34,861 bases of DNA from Candidatus Marinamargulisbacteria bacterium SCGC AG-410-N11 (GTDB lineage Bacteria > Margulisbacteria > Marinamargulisbacteria > GCA-2716485 > AG-410-N11). Shown here piece by piece: positions 16,999-25,856 of the stretch. Positions within the stretch are counted from its first letter, which is position 1. Each line of letters begins with the position of its first letter. The notes beneath the pieces are model-generated. The model saw nothing but the letters and a program-made list of their open reading frames with translations. It was not told the origin of the DNA and searched no databases. The stretch is taken from positions 1-34,861 of the forward strand of contig QFBS01000015.1 of NCBI GenBank assembly GCA_003265895.1, given 5' to 3'. The position numbers and the translations under genes are program-made.

Positions 16999-18516
16999 AT
17001 GAAAAAATTACTAATAGTCGTACTATTACTATTGAGCTTAATTAGCTGTAAAAAAACAGATGTTCCTGATAAACAGTTTTATCTAGGTTTAAGAACTAAT
17101 TCTTCAGAAAAGCAGTTTAGTACTCTATATAAATTAAAACAACAATTAGGTTCTCCTACTGGAATATATGCATGTCGCTTAGATTGGTCAAGGTCTTTTC
17201 CCTTAAAGTTTTGTAATAATTTAATTCAAACAGGGTCAATGCCATTAATATTTTGGGAACCTTGGATTAAAGATGATCCAGAAGGTCTGCCAATAACAGC
17301 AATCGCCTCTGGTGATTATGACGACTATATTAAAGAATGGATCATTAAAGCAAAGCAATTTGAATACCCACTAATGATTGCATTAGCTCCAAATATGAAT
17401 AAACAAGGGTTTAACTGGTCTGCAACACAGAGTGATCGTATGGTGGATACCTATATTTTATTAATGCAACATGTTATTGATTTATTTAGAAAAGAAGGTG
17501 CTTTAAATGTTATTTGGGTATGGTCCTTATCACAACCAATTAACAAAGAAATTAATTGGTCATTAATTAATCGGTTATATCCAGGAGACGATTATATTGA
17601 CTGGATTGGGATAGAAGGGTTTAACTTAGGAACTTCTCAAAGTTGGTCTAATTGGAAAAGTCCTGAAACCCTATTTTCAAAAAGTGTCGAAGAGATATCT
17701 AGTCTATTTCCCACAAAGCCAATTATTGTTTCTGGTACAGCGACAACGTCATTAGGAGGGGATGATAAAGACTGGTACCGTTCTTTATTAGTTGCATTAC
17801 AATCGTCTCTTAAGAAAGTACAAGCCGTGATTCTTGATGATCGATATTCATTAACTAAGTCGTCGATAAAGCCTTTACTAGAAAGCCACTTATTAAAAAA
17901 AGATTTAGAACGCATTACATCAGAGACTCAGTTAGTAGATGAATGGGGTTATATTCATAAAAATAACCTAAGTTCAGTTGATTGGTCAAAAATTAAGGGG
18001 CTAAACGTAAATAAATTATCATTTATTAAAAAAGGGGCAGACAATTGGGATGGTCCCCTAGATACTTCGTTTAATGTTAAAATGTGTAAACAAAACAAGG
18101 AATTAAAAATTAAAATAGATTTAGTAGATGATATCCCTTTTCAAAATGAACACGACCGAGAGACCACATTATTAGGCGATTCAATCGAATTGATTGTGTT
18201 GAGTCAAAAAAAATCTGAGTCAAAAAAAGCACATTTTTTAATTACATTAGGTAATAACCAAGATATTACGCCAGAAGTTTGGGATGTTAAGCGTAGTAAA
18301 TTAATGAAAGATACGATAAAAATGGTTGTTACTGATAAGATTGAAATATTATTAACAATACCCGATAGTTACCTATCTAATGTTCAAAAATCTAAAACAA
18401 TGATATCATTTAATGACAGTTTAATCATGAGGTATTTTGATAAAGACATATTAAATAAGGGAATAACAATTTTAAACAGTCAATTTAAATATAAAGAGAC
18501 AGTAAATGGAAATTGA
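16999..18516 (+). CDS. Lipoprotein with catalytically dead GH26-like domain and CBM9-like C-terminus
   Basis: A 505-residue protein with a lipoprotein signal: hydrophobic stretch 4-14 and lipobox LISC with C17. Residues about 25-290 follow the GH26 mannanase pattern (FWEPWI, IASGDYDDYIKEW, YIDWIGIEGFN). The acid/base motif, normally HEMN, reads APNMN here with N132 in place of Glu. At the nucleophile position, normally E after KPxxxx, KPIIVSGTATT has G246. Both catalytic glutamates are therefore missing, so the domain probably binds rather than cleaves glycan. Residues about 320-500 look beta-rich, with LLGDSIELIVL resembling CBM9/DOMON-like sugar-binding domains. Its stop overlaps the next gene by 11 bp. 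Confidence 0.8.
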   Translation: MKKLLIVVLLLLSLISCKKTDVPDKQFYLGLRTNSSEKQFSTLYKLKQQLGSPTGIYACRLDWSRSFPLKFCNNLIQTGSMPLIFWEPWIKDDPEGLPITAIASGDYDDYIKEWIIKAKQFEYPLMIALAPNMNKQGFNWSATQSDRMVDTYILLMQHVIDLFRKEGALNVIWVWSLSQPINKEINWSLINRLYPGDDYIDWIGIEGFNLGTSQSWSNWKSPETLFSKSVEEISSLFPTKPIIVSGTATTSLGGDDKDWYRSLLVALQSSLKKVQAVILDDRYSLTKSSIKPLLESHLLKKDLERITSETQLVDEWGYIHKNNLSSVDWSKIKGLNVNKLSFIKKGADNWDGPLDTSFNVKMCKQNKELKIKIDLVDDIPFQNEHDRETTLLGDSIELIVLSQKKSESKKAHFLITLGNNQDITPEVWDVKRSKLMKDTIKMVVTDKIEILLTIPDSYLSNVQKSKTMISFNDSLIMRYFDKDILNKGITILNSQFKYKETVNGN

Positions 18517-18808
18517 ATTAATATTCGAATTAGTATCGTTTAGCTTGTTTACATTTGAGATAATGTTATGGGTTAGTCTTAAAAAGACGATAAAAAAGAA
18601 AAAAGAAGAACAAATATTTGTACCTCCATTTACTCAAATGTTAGGTAATTTAAACCAATTACATATAGCAATATATGGTGGGTTTTATTTAATAGCAGTA
18701 TTAATAGCTAGATTATTTCCAATTTTGTTTTCACTAATTATTTCTTTTCAAGTAATATCAATATTAGTTAATATTAGTCTCTTAAAAAATATCAAAGAAG
18801 AGCATTAA
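18506..18808 (+). CDS. Small membrane protein
   Basis: A 100-residue protein overlapping the end of the lipoprotein gene by 11 bp. Hydrophobic segments lie at about 8-25, 53-69 and 73-90, with a basic cytoplasmic-type loop (KKTIKKKKEEQ) between the first and second. It is probably an integral inner-membrane protein with two or three helices. No family was recognised. Co-transcription with the lipoprotein is likely, ending at the terminator at 18826. Confidence 0.65.
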   Translation: MEIELIFELVSFSLFTFEIMLWVSLKKTIKKKKEEQIFVPPFTQMLGNLNQLHIAIYGGFYLIAVLIARLFPILFSLIISFQVISILVNISLLKNIKEEH

Positions 18809-18825
18809 TAATATTTAGGGGTTAA

Positions 18826-18860
18826 TAAAAAAAACCTCCTTAGAAAAGGAGGTTTTTTTA
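18826..18860. terminator. Bidirectional rho-independent terminator
   Basis: AAAAACCTCC (stem), TTAGAAAA (loop), GGAGGTTTTT (stem) with A and T tracts on both sides. It can stop the plus-strand unit ending at 18808 and the minus-strand 222-residue gene ending at 18882. The same hairpin recurs at 19724. Confidence 0.9.
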
Positions 18861-18881
18861 AGAAATTAAAACTAAAAAAAC

Positions 18882-19550
18882 TTAGTTAGTAATAGATGTT
18901 ATAGTTTCTTCAAGACTGTTTTCACCTAATGCCGCATCAAGAGCCGCACCTAAAGCATTAACATCCTGAAAGAAGTTTCCAATTTCATCAGATCTTATTG
19001 CGTTAGCTTGATTAAGTTTAGCTTCAGCTGCAAGTAATCGTTGCTCCTCAGGACCTTGTGGATTAAACGCATCATTCGTTTTTTGCTCTTCAATTTGAAC
19101 TAATTTAGCTTGGATATCAGCGGTTAAAGCATTTTTTGCACGAGTAGCAATAACTTTAGCAGCTAAAGTTGCTAATAATTCAACTTTAGTTGAAAGATCA
19201 TCTGTGCTAAGAATACCCTCTAGTTGTTGTTTGAAATTTTGTTTTGAAGTACCTGTTAATTTGTCTTGTACATCTCTCAAAGCGTCAACTAATGCCTCTG
19301 AATCTTCTTGAGTTCTTGGTCTATTACCATCAGTTAAGATAACATCCCAGTCAGTATTCTGTCGTAAGTCACCATTTATAATAAGATCATGAGCCGGACT
19401 AAAGTCAATATTTGATAAAGGGTTATTTGAAAAGGGTCGAACCGCTCTTAACGCTCTTCCTTCTAAATTAGCTCCTAGTTGCCTAGTAGTAGTAAAATGT
19501 TTTGCTGGAGCTGATTTAGTAGCTCCTCCTGCTGCTGCTATACTTGCCAT
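18882..19550 (-). CDS. 222-residue protein of unknown function, tandem copy 1
   Basis: The protein begins MASIAAAGGATKSAP and has no signal peptide, transmembrane segment or recognised motif. The region VELLATLAAKVIATRAKNAL predicts strong helices. It is about 86 % identical to the adjacent copy by hand alignment, with roughly 30 differences concentrated in loops. Each copy has an AAGGAG site at ideal spacing and a matching terminator, suggesting high expression. The central DNA is identical over long stretches between copies, pointing to recent duplication or gene conversion. A structural or abundant cytoplasmic protein is possible; function is unknown. Confidence 0.8.
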   Translation of the reverse strand: MASIAAAGGATKSAPAKHFTTTRQLGANLEGRALRAVRPFSNNPLSNIDFSPAHDLIINGDLRQNTDWDVILTDGNRPRTQEDSEALVDALRDVQDKLTGTSKQNFKQQLEGILSTDDLSTKVELLATLAAKVIATRAKNALTADIQAKLVQIEEQKTNDAFNPQGPEEQRLLAAEAKLNQANAIRSDEIGNFFQDVNALGAALDAALGENSLEETITSITN

Positions 19551-19566
19551 AATTATTCTCCTTAAT

Positions 19567-19586
19567 TTTATTTATTTATTTATTTA
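19567..19586 (-). repeat. TTTA tetranucleotide tandem repeat (5 units) in 5' leader
   Basis: Five perfect TTTA units lie between the putative promoter and the ribosome site of the 222-residue copy 1. The corresponding leader of copy 2 lacks them. Confidence 0.8.
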
Positions 19587-19644
19587 TTTTGTTTGTTTAT
19601 TATCATTAAATCATAATTTAAATTTAATGTTTTATTTTAAACTT

Positions 19645-19650
19645 ATTATA
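19645..19650 (-). promoter_or_regulatory. Candidate -10 box for 222-residue copy 1
   Basis: The minus strand reads TATAAT here, a perfect -10 hexamer, implying a leader of roughly 90 nt that includes the TTTA repeat. No good -35 was found, and such hexamers arise easily in AT-rich DNA. Confidence 0.4.
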
Positions 19651-19723
19651 TTATCGTTTTATTATGAAAAAAGTTGCACACAATTTTGAATAAATAAAAA
19701 TATGGAGTTAAATCATAGAAATG

Positions 19724-19755
19724 AAAAAAACCTCCTTAGAAAAGGAGGTTTTTTT
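19724..19755 (-). terminator. Rho-independent terminator after 222-residue copy 2
   Basis: The hairpin has AAAAAAACCTCC and GGAGGTTTTTTT arms with an 8-nt loop, and is identical in core to the terminator at 18826. It lies 21 bp past the stop of copy 2. It was probably duplicated together with the gene. Confidence 0.88.
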
Positions 19756-19776
19756 GAAAAATTAAAACTAAAAAAC

Positions 19777-20445
19777 TTAGTTAGTAATAGATGTTATAGT
19801 TTGTTCAAGACTGTTTTCACCTAATGCCGCATCAAGAGCACGACCTAAAGCATCAACATCCTGAAAGAAGTTTCCAATTTCATCAGATCTTATTGCGTTA
19901 GCTCGATTAAGTTCAGCTTCAGCTGCAAGTAATCGTTGTTCCTCAGGTGCTTCTGAATTAAACGCCCCATTCTGTTTTTGCTCATTAATTTGAGATAATT
20001 TAGCTTGGATATCAGCGGTTAAAGCATTTTTTGCACGAGTAGCAATAACTTTAGCAGCTAAAGTTGCTAATAATTCAACTTTAGTTGAAAGATCATTTGT
20101 GCTAAGAATACCCTCTAGTTGTTGTTTGAAATTTTCTTTTGAAGTACCTATTAATTTGTCTTGTACCTCTTTCAAAGCGTCAACTAATGCTTCTGAATCG
20201 CCTTGAGTTTTTACTCTATCACCATTAGTTAAGATCAGATCCCAGTCAGTATTATTTCGTAGATCACCATTTATAATAAGCTCATGAGCCGGACTAAAGT
20301 CAATATTTGTTAAAGGGTTATTTGAAAAGGGTCGAGCCGCTCTTAACGCATCTCCTTCTAAATTAGCTCCTAGTTGCCTAGTAGTAGTAAAATGTCTTAC
20401 TGGAGCTGATTTAGTAGCTCCTCCTGCTGCTGCTATACTTGCCAT
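19777..20445 (-). CDS. 222-residue protein of unknown function, tandem copy 2
   Basis: Same length and start (MASIAAAGGATKSAP) as copy 1, from which it differs at about 30 positions, for example N64 for Q, S150 for V and R202 for A. The ends and the central helix-forming region are unchanged. It keeps the same AAGGAGAATAATT leader before ATG and the same terminator. Its upstream DNA differs from that of copy 1, so regulation may differ. No signal peptide and no recognised family; conserved length in both copies implies both are functional. Confidence 0.8.
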   Translation of the reverse strand: MASIAAAGGATKSAPVRHFTTTRQLGANLEGDALRAARPFSNNPLTNIDFSPAHELIINGDLRNNTDWDLILTNGDRVKTQGDSEALVDALKEVQDKLIGTSKENFKQQLEGILSTNDLSTKVELLATLAAKVIATRAKNALTADIQAKLSQINEQKQNGAFNSEAPEEQRLLAAEAELNRANAIRSDEIGNFFQDVDALGRALDAALGENSLEQTITSITN

Positions 20446-20822
20446 AATTATTCTCCTTAATTTAATTTTATTTTTAATTTGTTTTTTTGTTTATTTTCGC
20501 TGAATTTAGAAATAAATTTATGCGTTTTATACTTAACTTAGCCAAATATAATAAAGAAATAAAAAAAAATCAATAGCTAATTTAAAATAATAAAATAATT
20601 TATAAATTATAATTTTAAAATAATACTATTAAATAAATATTAATCTAACATTACTATTAAGCTAATATACTCGAAAAGCCCCTTTTGAATAAAATAATTT
20701 TATACTAAGGGTGAAAATAATACAATATTAGGCAATAATAATATAAAATAATAATCGAAAGAATATCGTTAAGCGTAAATATATAAATTGACTAACGAAT
20801 TAATTAACAAGGAGTAAGACCA
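20446..20822. other. AT-rich divergent promoter region
   Basis: 377 bp between copy 2 (minus) and efp (plus). It is extremely AT-rich and holds no gene. It must contain promoters for both flanking genes. Several weak -10-like hexamers are present, but none could be singled out. Confidence 0.5.
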
Positions 20823-21386
20823 ATGCAAATTAATGCAACACAAATAAGAAAAGGAATGATATTAATTATCGACGATGAATTATATAAAGTAACGTGGACG
20901 ATGCATAGAACACCAGGAAAAGGAAACGCGTGTATGCAAACAAAATTAAAAAATATAATCAATAATCGAAATTTAGAACGACGGTTTTTATCTAGTGAGC
21001 GAGTTGAAAGAGCGACCTTAGAAACAAAGTCAATGCAGTATTTATATAAGGATTCCAGTGGTTTTATTTTTATGGATAATGAAACATACGATCAAATTTC
21101 AGTTTCTGAAGAACTGGTAGGCGAAGATGAAAAATATTTACAAGAAAATATAAATGTTACTTTAAATTTTCATGACGAAAAAGCAGTCGGAATTCAGTTG
21201 CCACAAACAATGGACTTTGAAGTGAGTAGTGCTCCTCCAGAAATTAAAAAAGCAACAGCATCCGCATCATTAAGACCAATAACTTTAATTAACGGCATGG
21301 TAATTCAAGCCCCCGTTTTTATTAAAACGGGAGATATTGTTAAAGTGAATACAGAGTCTGGGGACTATGTAGAAAGAGTTTCTTAA
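20823..21386 (+). CDS. efp: Elongation factor P
   Basis: EF-P relieves ribosome stalling at polyproline stretches. The 187-residue protein has the KOW-like first domain, the loop PGKGNA carrying the lysine that is modified in many bacteria, and the conserved C-terminal domain (KTGDIVKVNTESGDYVERVS). The ribosome site AAGGAG lies 7 bp before the ATG. A lysine rather than an arginine at the loop tip points away from rhamnosylation. The polyproline protein at 9278 is a possible client in this window. Confidence 0.97.
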   Translation: MQINATQIRKGMILIIDDELYKVTWTMHRTPGKGNACMQTKLKNIINNRNLERRFLSSERVERATLETKSMQYLYKDSSGFIFMDNETYDQISVSEELVGEDEKYLQENINVTLNFHDEKAVGIQLPQTMDFEVSSAPPEIKKATASASLRPITLINGMVIQAPVFIKTGDIVKVNTESGDYVERVS

Positions 21387-21437
21387 AATAAAAACTTGAA
21401 ATAGTAGTCTTATTAAATAAAGAAAGGTAATTTAAAG

Positions 21438-21767
21438 ATGGCAGATAATAATGAAAGTTCTGATAACGAAATACAAGAGAATTCGATACAAGTTAATTTA
21501 GATGATGATATTGCACAGGGAGTGTATTCAAATTTTATACTATCAACAATGGGTAAAGAGGATGTGGTTTTAGATTTTGCTTTTATTCAACCTCATATCA
21601 AAAAAGGAAAAATAAGGTCACGAGTTATTATGACTCCTAGAACAGCAAAAAACTTATTAAATATTTTACAAAAAGATTTAGCCGAATATGAATCAAAAAA
21701 TGGATCGATAGATGGCTTATCAGATGATAATCAGTTTTTTAATGGTATCGACTTAAGCTTTAATTAG
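21438..21767 (+). CDS. DUF3467 family protein
   Basis: A 109-residue protein whose core (VYSNFILSTMGKEDVVLDFAF, then SRVIMTPRTAKNLLNILQKDL) matches the DUF3467 family, small bacterial proteins of unknown function. It has acidic, polar ends. AAAGG precedes the ATG. It lies between efp and tadA and is probably co-transcribed with tadA, which starts 2 bp after this stop. Confidence 0.85.
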   Translation: MADNNESSDNEIQENSIQVNLDDDIAQGVYSNFILSTMGKEDVVLDFAFIQPHIKKGKIRSRVIMTPRTAKNLLNILQKDLAEYESKNGSIDGLSDDNQFFNGIDLSFN

Positions 21768-21768
21768 G

Positions 21769-22218
21769 TTGGATCATAAGTATTTTTTACAATTAGCTAT
21801 TGAACAAGCAAAAAAGGCACTCGATCTTCAGGAAGTACCCGTTGGAGCTATAATTGTTCATAATAAAATTATTATAGGTTCTGGGTTTAATCAAAAAGAG
21901 CAGCTGAAAAGTCCCACTGCTCATGCCGAAATAATCGCTATAAAGCAAGCTTCAGAAAACCGTAAAGATTGGAGATTAACAGACTGTATTTTATATTCGA
22001 CATTAGAGCCATGTCCAATGTGTGCAGGTGCGATTTTACAGGCAAGAATACCAACAATCGTTTATGGCGCATTAGATAAAAGATGGGGCGGCTGTGGCAC
22101 AGTCGTTAATTTATTAGATACTAATTTATTTAATCATAACGTAAATTCAATTTATCTAAAAAATAACGAGTGTGAGCAGTTATTAAAGAATTTTTTTAAG
22201 GCGCTAAGGCAGTCATAA
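21769..22218 (+). CDS. tadA: tRNA adenosine(34) deaminase TadA
   Basis: TadA converts adenosine 34 to inosine in tRNA-Arg(ACG). Zinc ligands and the catalytic glutamate are visible: H52-A-E54 and PCPMC with C82 and C85. The 149-residue length is typical. The start appears to be TTG 21769, 2 bp after the DUF3467 stop, giving MDHKYFLQLAIEQAKKA; no in-frame ATG lies before the conserved core. The C-terminal helix (NECEQLLKNFFKAL) matches TadA rather than free cytidine deaminases. Confidence 0.93.
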   Translation: MDHKYFLQLAIEQAKKALDLQEVPVGAIIVHNKIIIGSGFNQKEQLKSPTAHAEIIAIKQASENRKDWRLTDCILYSTLEPCPMCAGAILQARIPTIVYGALDKRWGGCGTVVNLLDTNLFNHNVNSIYLKNNECEQLLKNFFKALRQS

Positions 22219-22286
22219 CATAACATTAAATCATAGTATTAAAAATATAGATCATATAAATAAAAATAATAATTAATAAAAAACTC

Positions 22287-22315
22287 TTGATAAGAGATTT
22301 TCAACATAATATAGT
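22287..22315 (+). promoter_or_regulatory. Candidate promoter for mtaB-miaB, likely leaderless transcript
   Basis: TTGATA (22287-22292), 17-nt spacer, TATAGT (22310-22315). The mtaB ATG begins 7 bp after the -10 box, at the expected transcription start, and no ribosome site precedes it. A short CTCTT/AAGAG hairpin overlaps the -35. Confidence 0.5.
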
Positions 22316-22321
22316 ATAAGC

Positions 22322-23605
22322 ATGAAAAAACAACGTGTTGCGCTAGTTAATCAAGGATGTCGACTAAATCAGGCCGAAACGGCATCTCTCGAGCATTCGT
22401 TTATAAAACAAGGTCATCAAATTGTTGATTTATCTGATAGTGCAGATGTGGTTGTTGTAAATACTTGTACAGTTACAGAGCGCGGAGATGGGGATACACG
22501 TCGTTTAGTTAATAAGATTGTTCGAATAAATAATAAAACAGACATCGCTTTAATAGGATGTCAGTCACAAATTTTAAAAGAGAAGTTACTTCAATTACCA
22601 AATGTGAAGTGGGTAATTGGAAATAAAGAAAAGATGAATGTTAGTCATATTATTTCTCAAGATATTGAAAAGCAATACATATCAACGCCTAAAATTTTGA
22701 GAGAACCGTTTAAGATTACAGAACCTGCTGTTGATCGCAAGCATCAACGAGCAAACATAAAGATTCAAGATGGATGTGATCATTACTGCTCATTTTGTGT
22801 TATTCCATTTGCGCGTGGCCCCGCAAGAAGTCGCGAATTTGATAATATTATTTCAGAGGTTACTAATTTAGTTTCTGCTGGTCATCAAGAAGTAGTCGTA
22901 ACAGGTATTAATTTAGGAACTTATGACTATAAAGGAAAAAATATTGTAGATGTGATAGATAGTATTGCCCAAGTGGATGGTCTGCGACGAGTAAGGATTT
23001 CGTCTATCGAGCCAACAACTATTCCAGACGGATTAATAGAATTATTTACTAAACATAACAATTTATGTCCGTTCTTTCATATTCCTATCCAAAGTGGATG
23101 TGATAAAACATTGTCTGATATGGCTAGAAAATATAAATTATCAGAATATAAAGCCCTTCTAGATAGAGTTATTAGTCTTGTTCCGGACGCATGTATCGGG
23201 ACCGATGTTATTGTTGGATTTCCTGGAGAGTCAGAAGACGACTTTGAAACAACCGTATTTACGTTATTAACCTTACCCATACATTATTTTCATGTATTTA
23301 GTTATTCACAACGACTATTTGCTAGAAGTCGGAAATTGTCTGAAAAAGTATTACCTGCTAAGATAAAAGCCCGTAGTCAACGATTAAGAGATATTAGTTT
23401 ACAAAAAAGAAACACATTTTGTAAGCGGTTTTTGGATACAAAACAAGATGTTTTATTTGAACAAGAAAAAAATGGGTTTTGGGTCGGATTAACAGAGCAT
23501 TATGTAAAGGTAAAGGTAAAATCAGAAATGAACTTAAAAAATCAATTCAGAACGGTTATAATGACAACTATTGAAGATGACACATTAATAGGAACTATAG
23601 TATGA
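22322..23605 (+). CDS. mtaB: tRNA t6A37 methylthiotransferase MtaB
   Basis: MtaB adds a methylthio group to N6-threonylcarbamoyladenosine 37 in tRNAs. The N-terminal UPF0004 domain contains three cysteines (QGCRLNQAET, VNTCTVTERG, IGCQSQ) for the second iron-sulfur cluster. The radical SAM motif is CDHYCSFC near residues 151-158. ARGPARSR follows, a hallmark of MtaB over MiaB or RimO. The C-terminus holds a TRAM-like stretch. At 427 residues the length is normal. The ATG lacks a ribosome site, consistent with a leaderless start. It overlaps miaB by 4 bp (ATGA). Confidence 0.93.
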   Translation: MKKQRVALVNQGCRLNQAETASLEHSFIKQGHQIVDLSDSADVVVVNTCTVTERGDGDTRRLVNKIVRINNKTDIALIGCQSQILKEKLLQLPNVKWVIGNKEKMNVSHIISQDIEKQYISTPKILREPFKITEPAVDRKHQRANIKIQDGCDHYCSFCVIPFARGPARSREFDNIISEVTNLVSAGHQEVVVTGINLGTYDYKGKNIVDVIDSIAQVDGLRRVRISSIEPTTIPDGLIELFTKHNNLCPFFHIPIQSGCDKTLSDMARKYKLSEYKALLDRVISLVPDACIGTDVIVGFPGESEDDFETTVFTLLTLPIHYFHVFSYSQRLFARSRKLSEKVLPAKIKARSQRLRDISLQKRNTFCKRFLDTKQDVLFEQEKNGFWVGLTEHYVKVKVKSEMNLKNQFRTVIMTTIEDDTLIGTIV

Positions 23606-24966
23606 GTGTAATTACAAAAAATACAATCACTAAAAGGACTACAACTAAAGCAAAAAAATCAGTTTTTATTGAAACCTATGGCTGTCAAATGAATGTATAT
23701 GATACCCAGTTAGTACTAAGCATTTTACAAAAACATGATTACAAAATAGCCTTAACCGAAAAAGATGCTGATATCGTAATGTTAAATACATGCTCTGTCC
23801 GAGATAAAGCAAACCAGCGAATCTATAATCGTGTTCATACATTAAGACAAGAAAGTAAGCATCCCTTATTAATTGGTATTTTAGGATGTATGGCCACAAA
23901 TTTTAAAACGGATTTATTAGAAAATAAACGATTAGGTATCGACTTTATAGCAGGGCCAGATAGTTACAAAGAGCTTCCAAATTTAATTAAAGATGTAACC
24001 GAAACCGGTGAAAAGTCTTATGACGTTACATTATCAGAGTTTGAAACATATTCTGATATTTATCCAACACATCAAAGTGGTGTAAATGCCTGGCTCGCGA
24101 TTATGAGAGGGTGTAATAACTTTTGTACATTCTGTGTAGTTCCGTATACAAGAGGACGCGAACGAAGTAGAGATCCTCACAATATTGTTAAAGAAGTCCA
24201 GCGTTTAGTATCTGATGGATTTAAACAGGTTACATTATTAGGTCAAAATGTAAATTCTTATAAATTTGAACAATATGATTTTACAGATTTAATGACAATG
24301 GTTAGTGATGTGCCAGGTCTAAAACGAGTTAGATTTACATCGCCACATCCAAAAGATTTTCCAACAAAGCTTTTAAAAGTTATGAATGAAAGAGACAATT
24401 TATGTAACCAATTACATGTTCCACTTCAAGCAGGTAATGATCGTGTATTAAAAAAGATGAATCGAAGTTATACCAAGCAAGAGTTTTTAGATTTAATAGT
24501 AGAAATGAAAGCATTAATACCAGACGTTTCGTTAAGTACCGATGTTATTGTTGGGTTTCCAACCGAAACAGATGAAGAATTTAAAGATACGATTGATGTT
24601 ATGAAAAAAGTCGAGTTTGATCATGCCTTTATGTTTAAATATTCTGAAAGACCTAATACAAGAGCCGCAGCAAAGTTTCCTGATGATATTCCAGAAGAAG
24701 TAAAAGCCGCTCGATTAGCAGAGTTAATCGATATCCAGAAAAATATTTCATTAAATCGATACCAACGACATATAGGAACTATTGAAGATATTTTAATTGA
24801 AGAAGAGTTTACAAAGAAAAATAAAGATATGGCAATGGGTCGAAATGATTCTAATAAGATTGTATTAGTTCCAAACAATAATTTAAAAAAGGGTGAAATA
24901 TATCCGGTAAAAATTGTAGGCGCTTCACCTCACGCCCTAAGGGCCGAGCAAGTAGCCTCTTGTTAA
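23602..24966 (+). CDS. miaB: tRNA-2-methylthio-N6-dimethylallyladenosine synthase MiaB
   Basis: MiaB methylthiolates i6A37 in tRNA. It has ETYGCQMNVYDTQ, LNTCSVRDKA and LGCMA for one cluster and CNNFCTFCVVPYTRGRERSR for the radical SAM cluster, the exact MiaB form. A TRAM domain follows near the C-terminus. It is 454 residues, with a short lysine- and threonine-rich extension (about residues 1-18) before the conserved start. It is coupled to mtaB through an ATGA overlap, so both methylthiolation enzymes are made from one message. Confidence 0.96.
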   Translation: MSVITKNTITKRTTTKAKKSVFIETYGCQMNVYDTQLVLSILQKHDYKIALTEKDADIVMLNTCSVRDKANQRIYNRVHTLRQESKHPLLIGILGCMATNFKTDLLENKRLGIDFIAGPDSYKELPNLIKDVTETGEKSYDVTLSEFETYSDIYPTHQSGVNAWLAIMRGCNNFCTFCVVPYTRGRERSRDPHNIVKEVQRLVSDGFKQVTLLGQNVNSYKFEQYDFTDLMTMVSDVPGLKRVRFTSPHPKDFPTKLLKVMNERDNLCNQLHVPLQAGNDRVLKKMNRSYTKQEFLDLIVEMKALIPDVSLSTDVIVGFPTETDEEFKDTIDVMKKVEFDHAFMFKYSERPNTRAAAKFPDDIPEEVKAARLAELIDIQKNISLNRYQRHIGTIEDILIEEEFTKKNKDMAMGRNDSNKIVLVPNNNLKKGEIYPVKIVGASPHALRAEQVASC

Positions 24967-25766
24967 TATCGACGTCTTCGATAATTATAGCGCTAGTTAT
25001 AGGCTATATTTTAACAACTCTTTTTTTATTTCTAATTCAAGTTAAGTTAGTATTTAAACCGAAACGTGAGATATTTGTAACCCCTGCCGCTCATGATCTA
25101 AATTACAATGACTTTGAAGTAATAACAGAAGATAGTGAAGTTATCCGAGGTTGGTATTGCCCTTGCAAGTCTCCAAAAGGGTTAGTGTTATTTAATCATG
25201 GTAATACAGGTAATCGGTCAGATTGCATTGAGAAAATAAAGTTTTTTCAATCTTTAAATTATTCAGCTATTGTATATGATTATCGTGGGTATGCCGAAAA
25301 CAAGAGTAAAATTACAGAAAAAGGGTTATATCGAGATGCCGATGCGGTTTGGAAGTATGCAAACTCGTTAAATTATGACCGGATCATTATATATGGCGAA
25401 TCTTTAGGCGGAGGAATCGCTTCTTATTTAGCCGTAAACTATCAACCAAGTTGTTTGGTCCTTGAATCGACGTTTACATCAATTACAAGTATTGCTCAAG
25501 AGAAGTATCCGTTTATGCCTGTTAAGTGGCTATTAAGATACAAACTAGATACATTATCACGAATAAAAGATATTACTACGCCAATAATGGTAATTCATAG
25601 TATTGATGATAATGAAATTCCGTTTGAACAGGCCGTAACTAATTTAGATCAAGTTAAGTCAATTAAAAAGCTAGTGCCGATCCATGGGTCTCATGATCAA
25701 TGTGTTTTAGATTCCAAAGAGACTGTGAAAACTTTTTGGCTTCAATTTGAAGAGAATTACTTATAA
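24960..25766 (+). CDS. Membrane-anchored alpha/beta hydrolase (BEM46/YfhR-like)
   Basis: A 268-residue protein with an N-terminal transmembrane segment (about 4-26) followed by an alpha/beta hydrolase domain. The features are LFNHGNTGNRSD (oxyanion region), YDYRGYAENKS, nucleophile GESLGGG, a late Asp in HSIDDNEIPF, and the catalytic histidine in PIHGSHDQ. This order matches the BEM46/YfhR group, whose substrates are unknown. The start TTG 24960 overlaps the miaB stop by 7 bp, which supports coupling. Confidence 0.87.
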   Translation: MLISTSSIIIALVIGYILTTLFLFLIQVKLVFKPKREIFVTPAAHDLNYNDFEVITEDSEVIRGWYCPCKSPKGLVLFNHGNTGNRSDCIEKIKFFQSLNYSAIVYDYRGYAENKSKITEKGLYRDADAVWKYANSLNYDRIIIYGESLGGGIASYLAVNYQPSCLVLESTFTSITSIAQEKYPFMPVKWLLRYKLDTLSRIKDITTPIMVIHSIDDNEIPFEQAVTNLDQVKSIKKLVPIHGSHDQCVLDSKETVKTFWLQFEENYL

Positions 25767-25856
25767 ATTAAAAAATTCTGCAATTTTTTTTATTTTTTTT
25801 CGATAATTTATTATAAACCAAAAAATTCATTAATGTATTATAAAATGGAGTGATGT

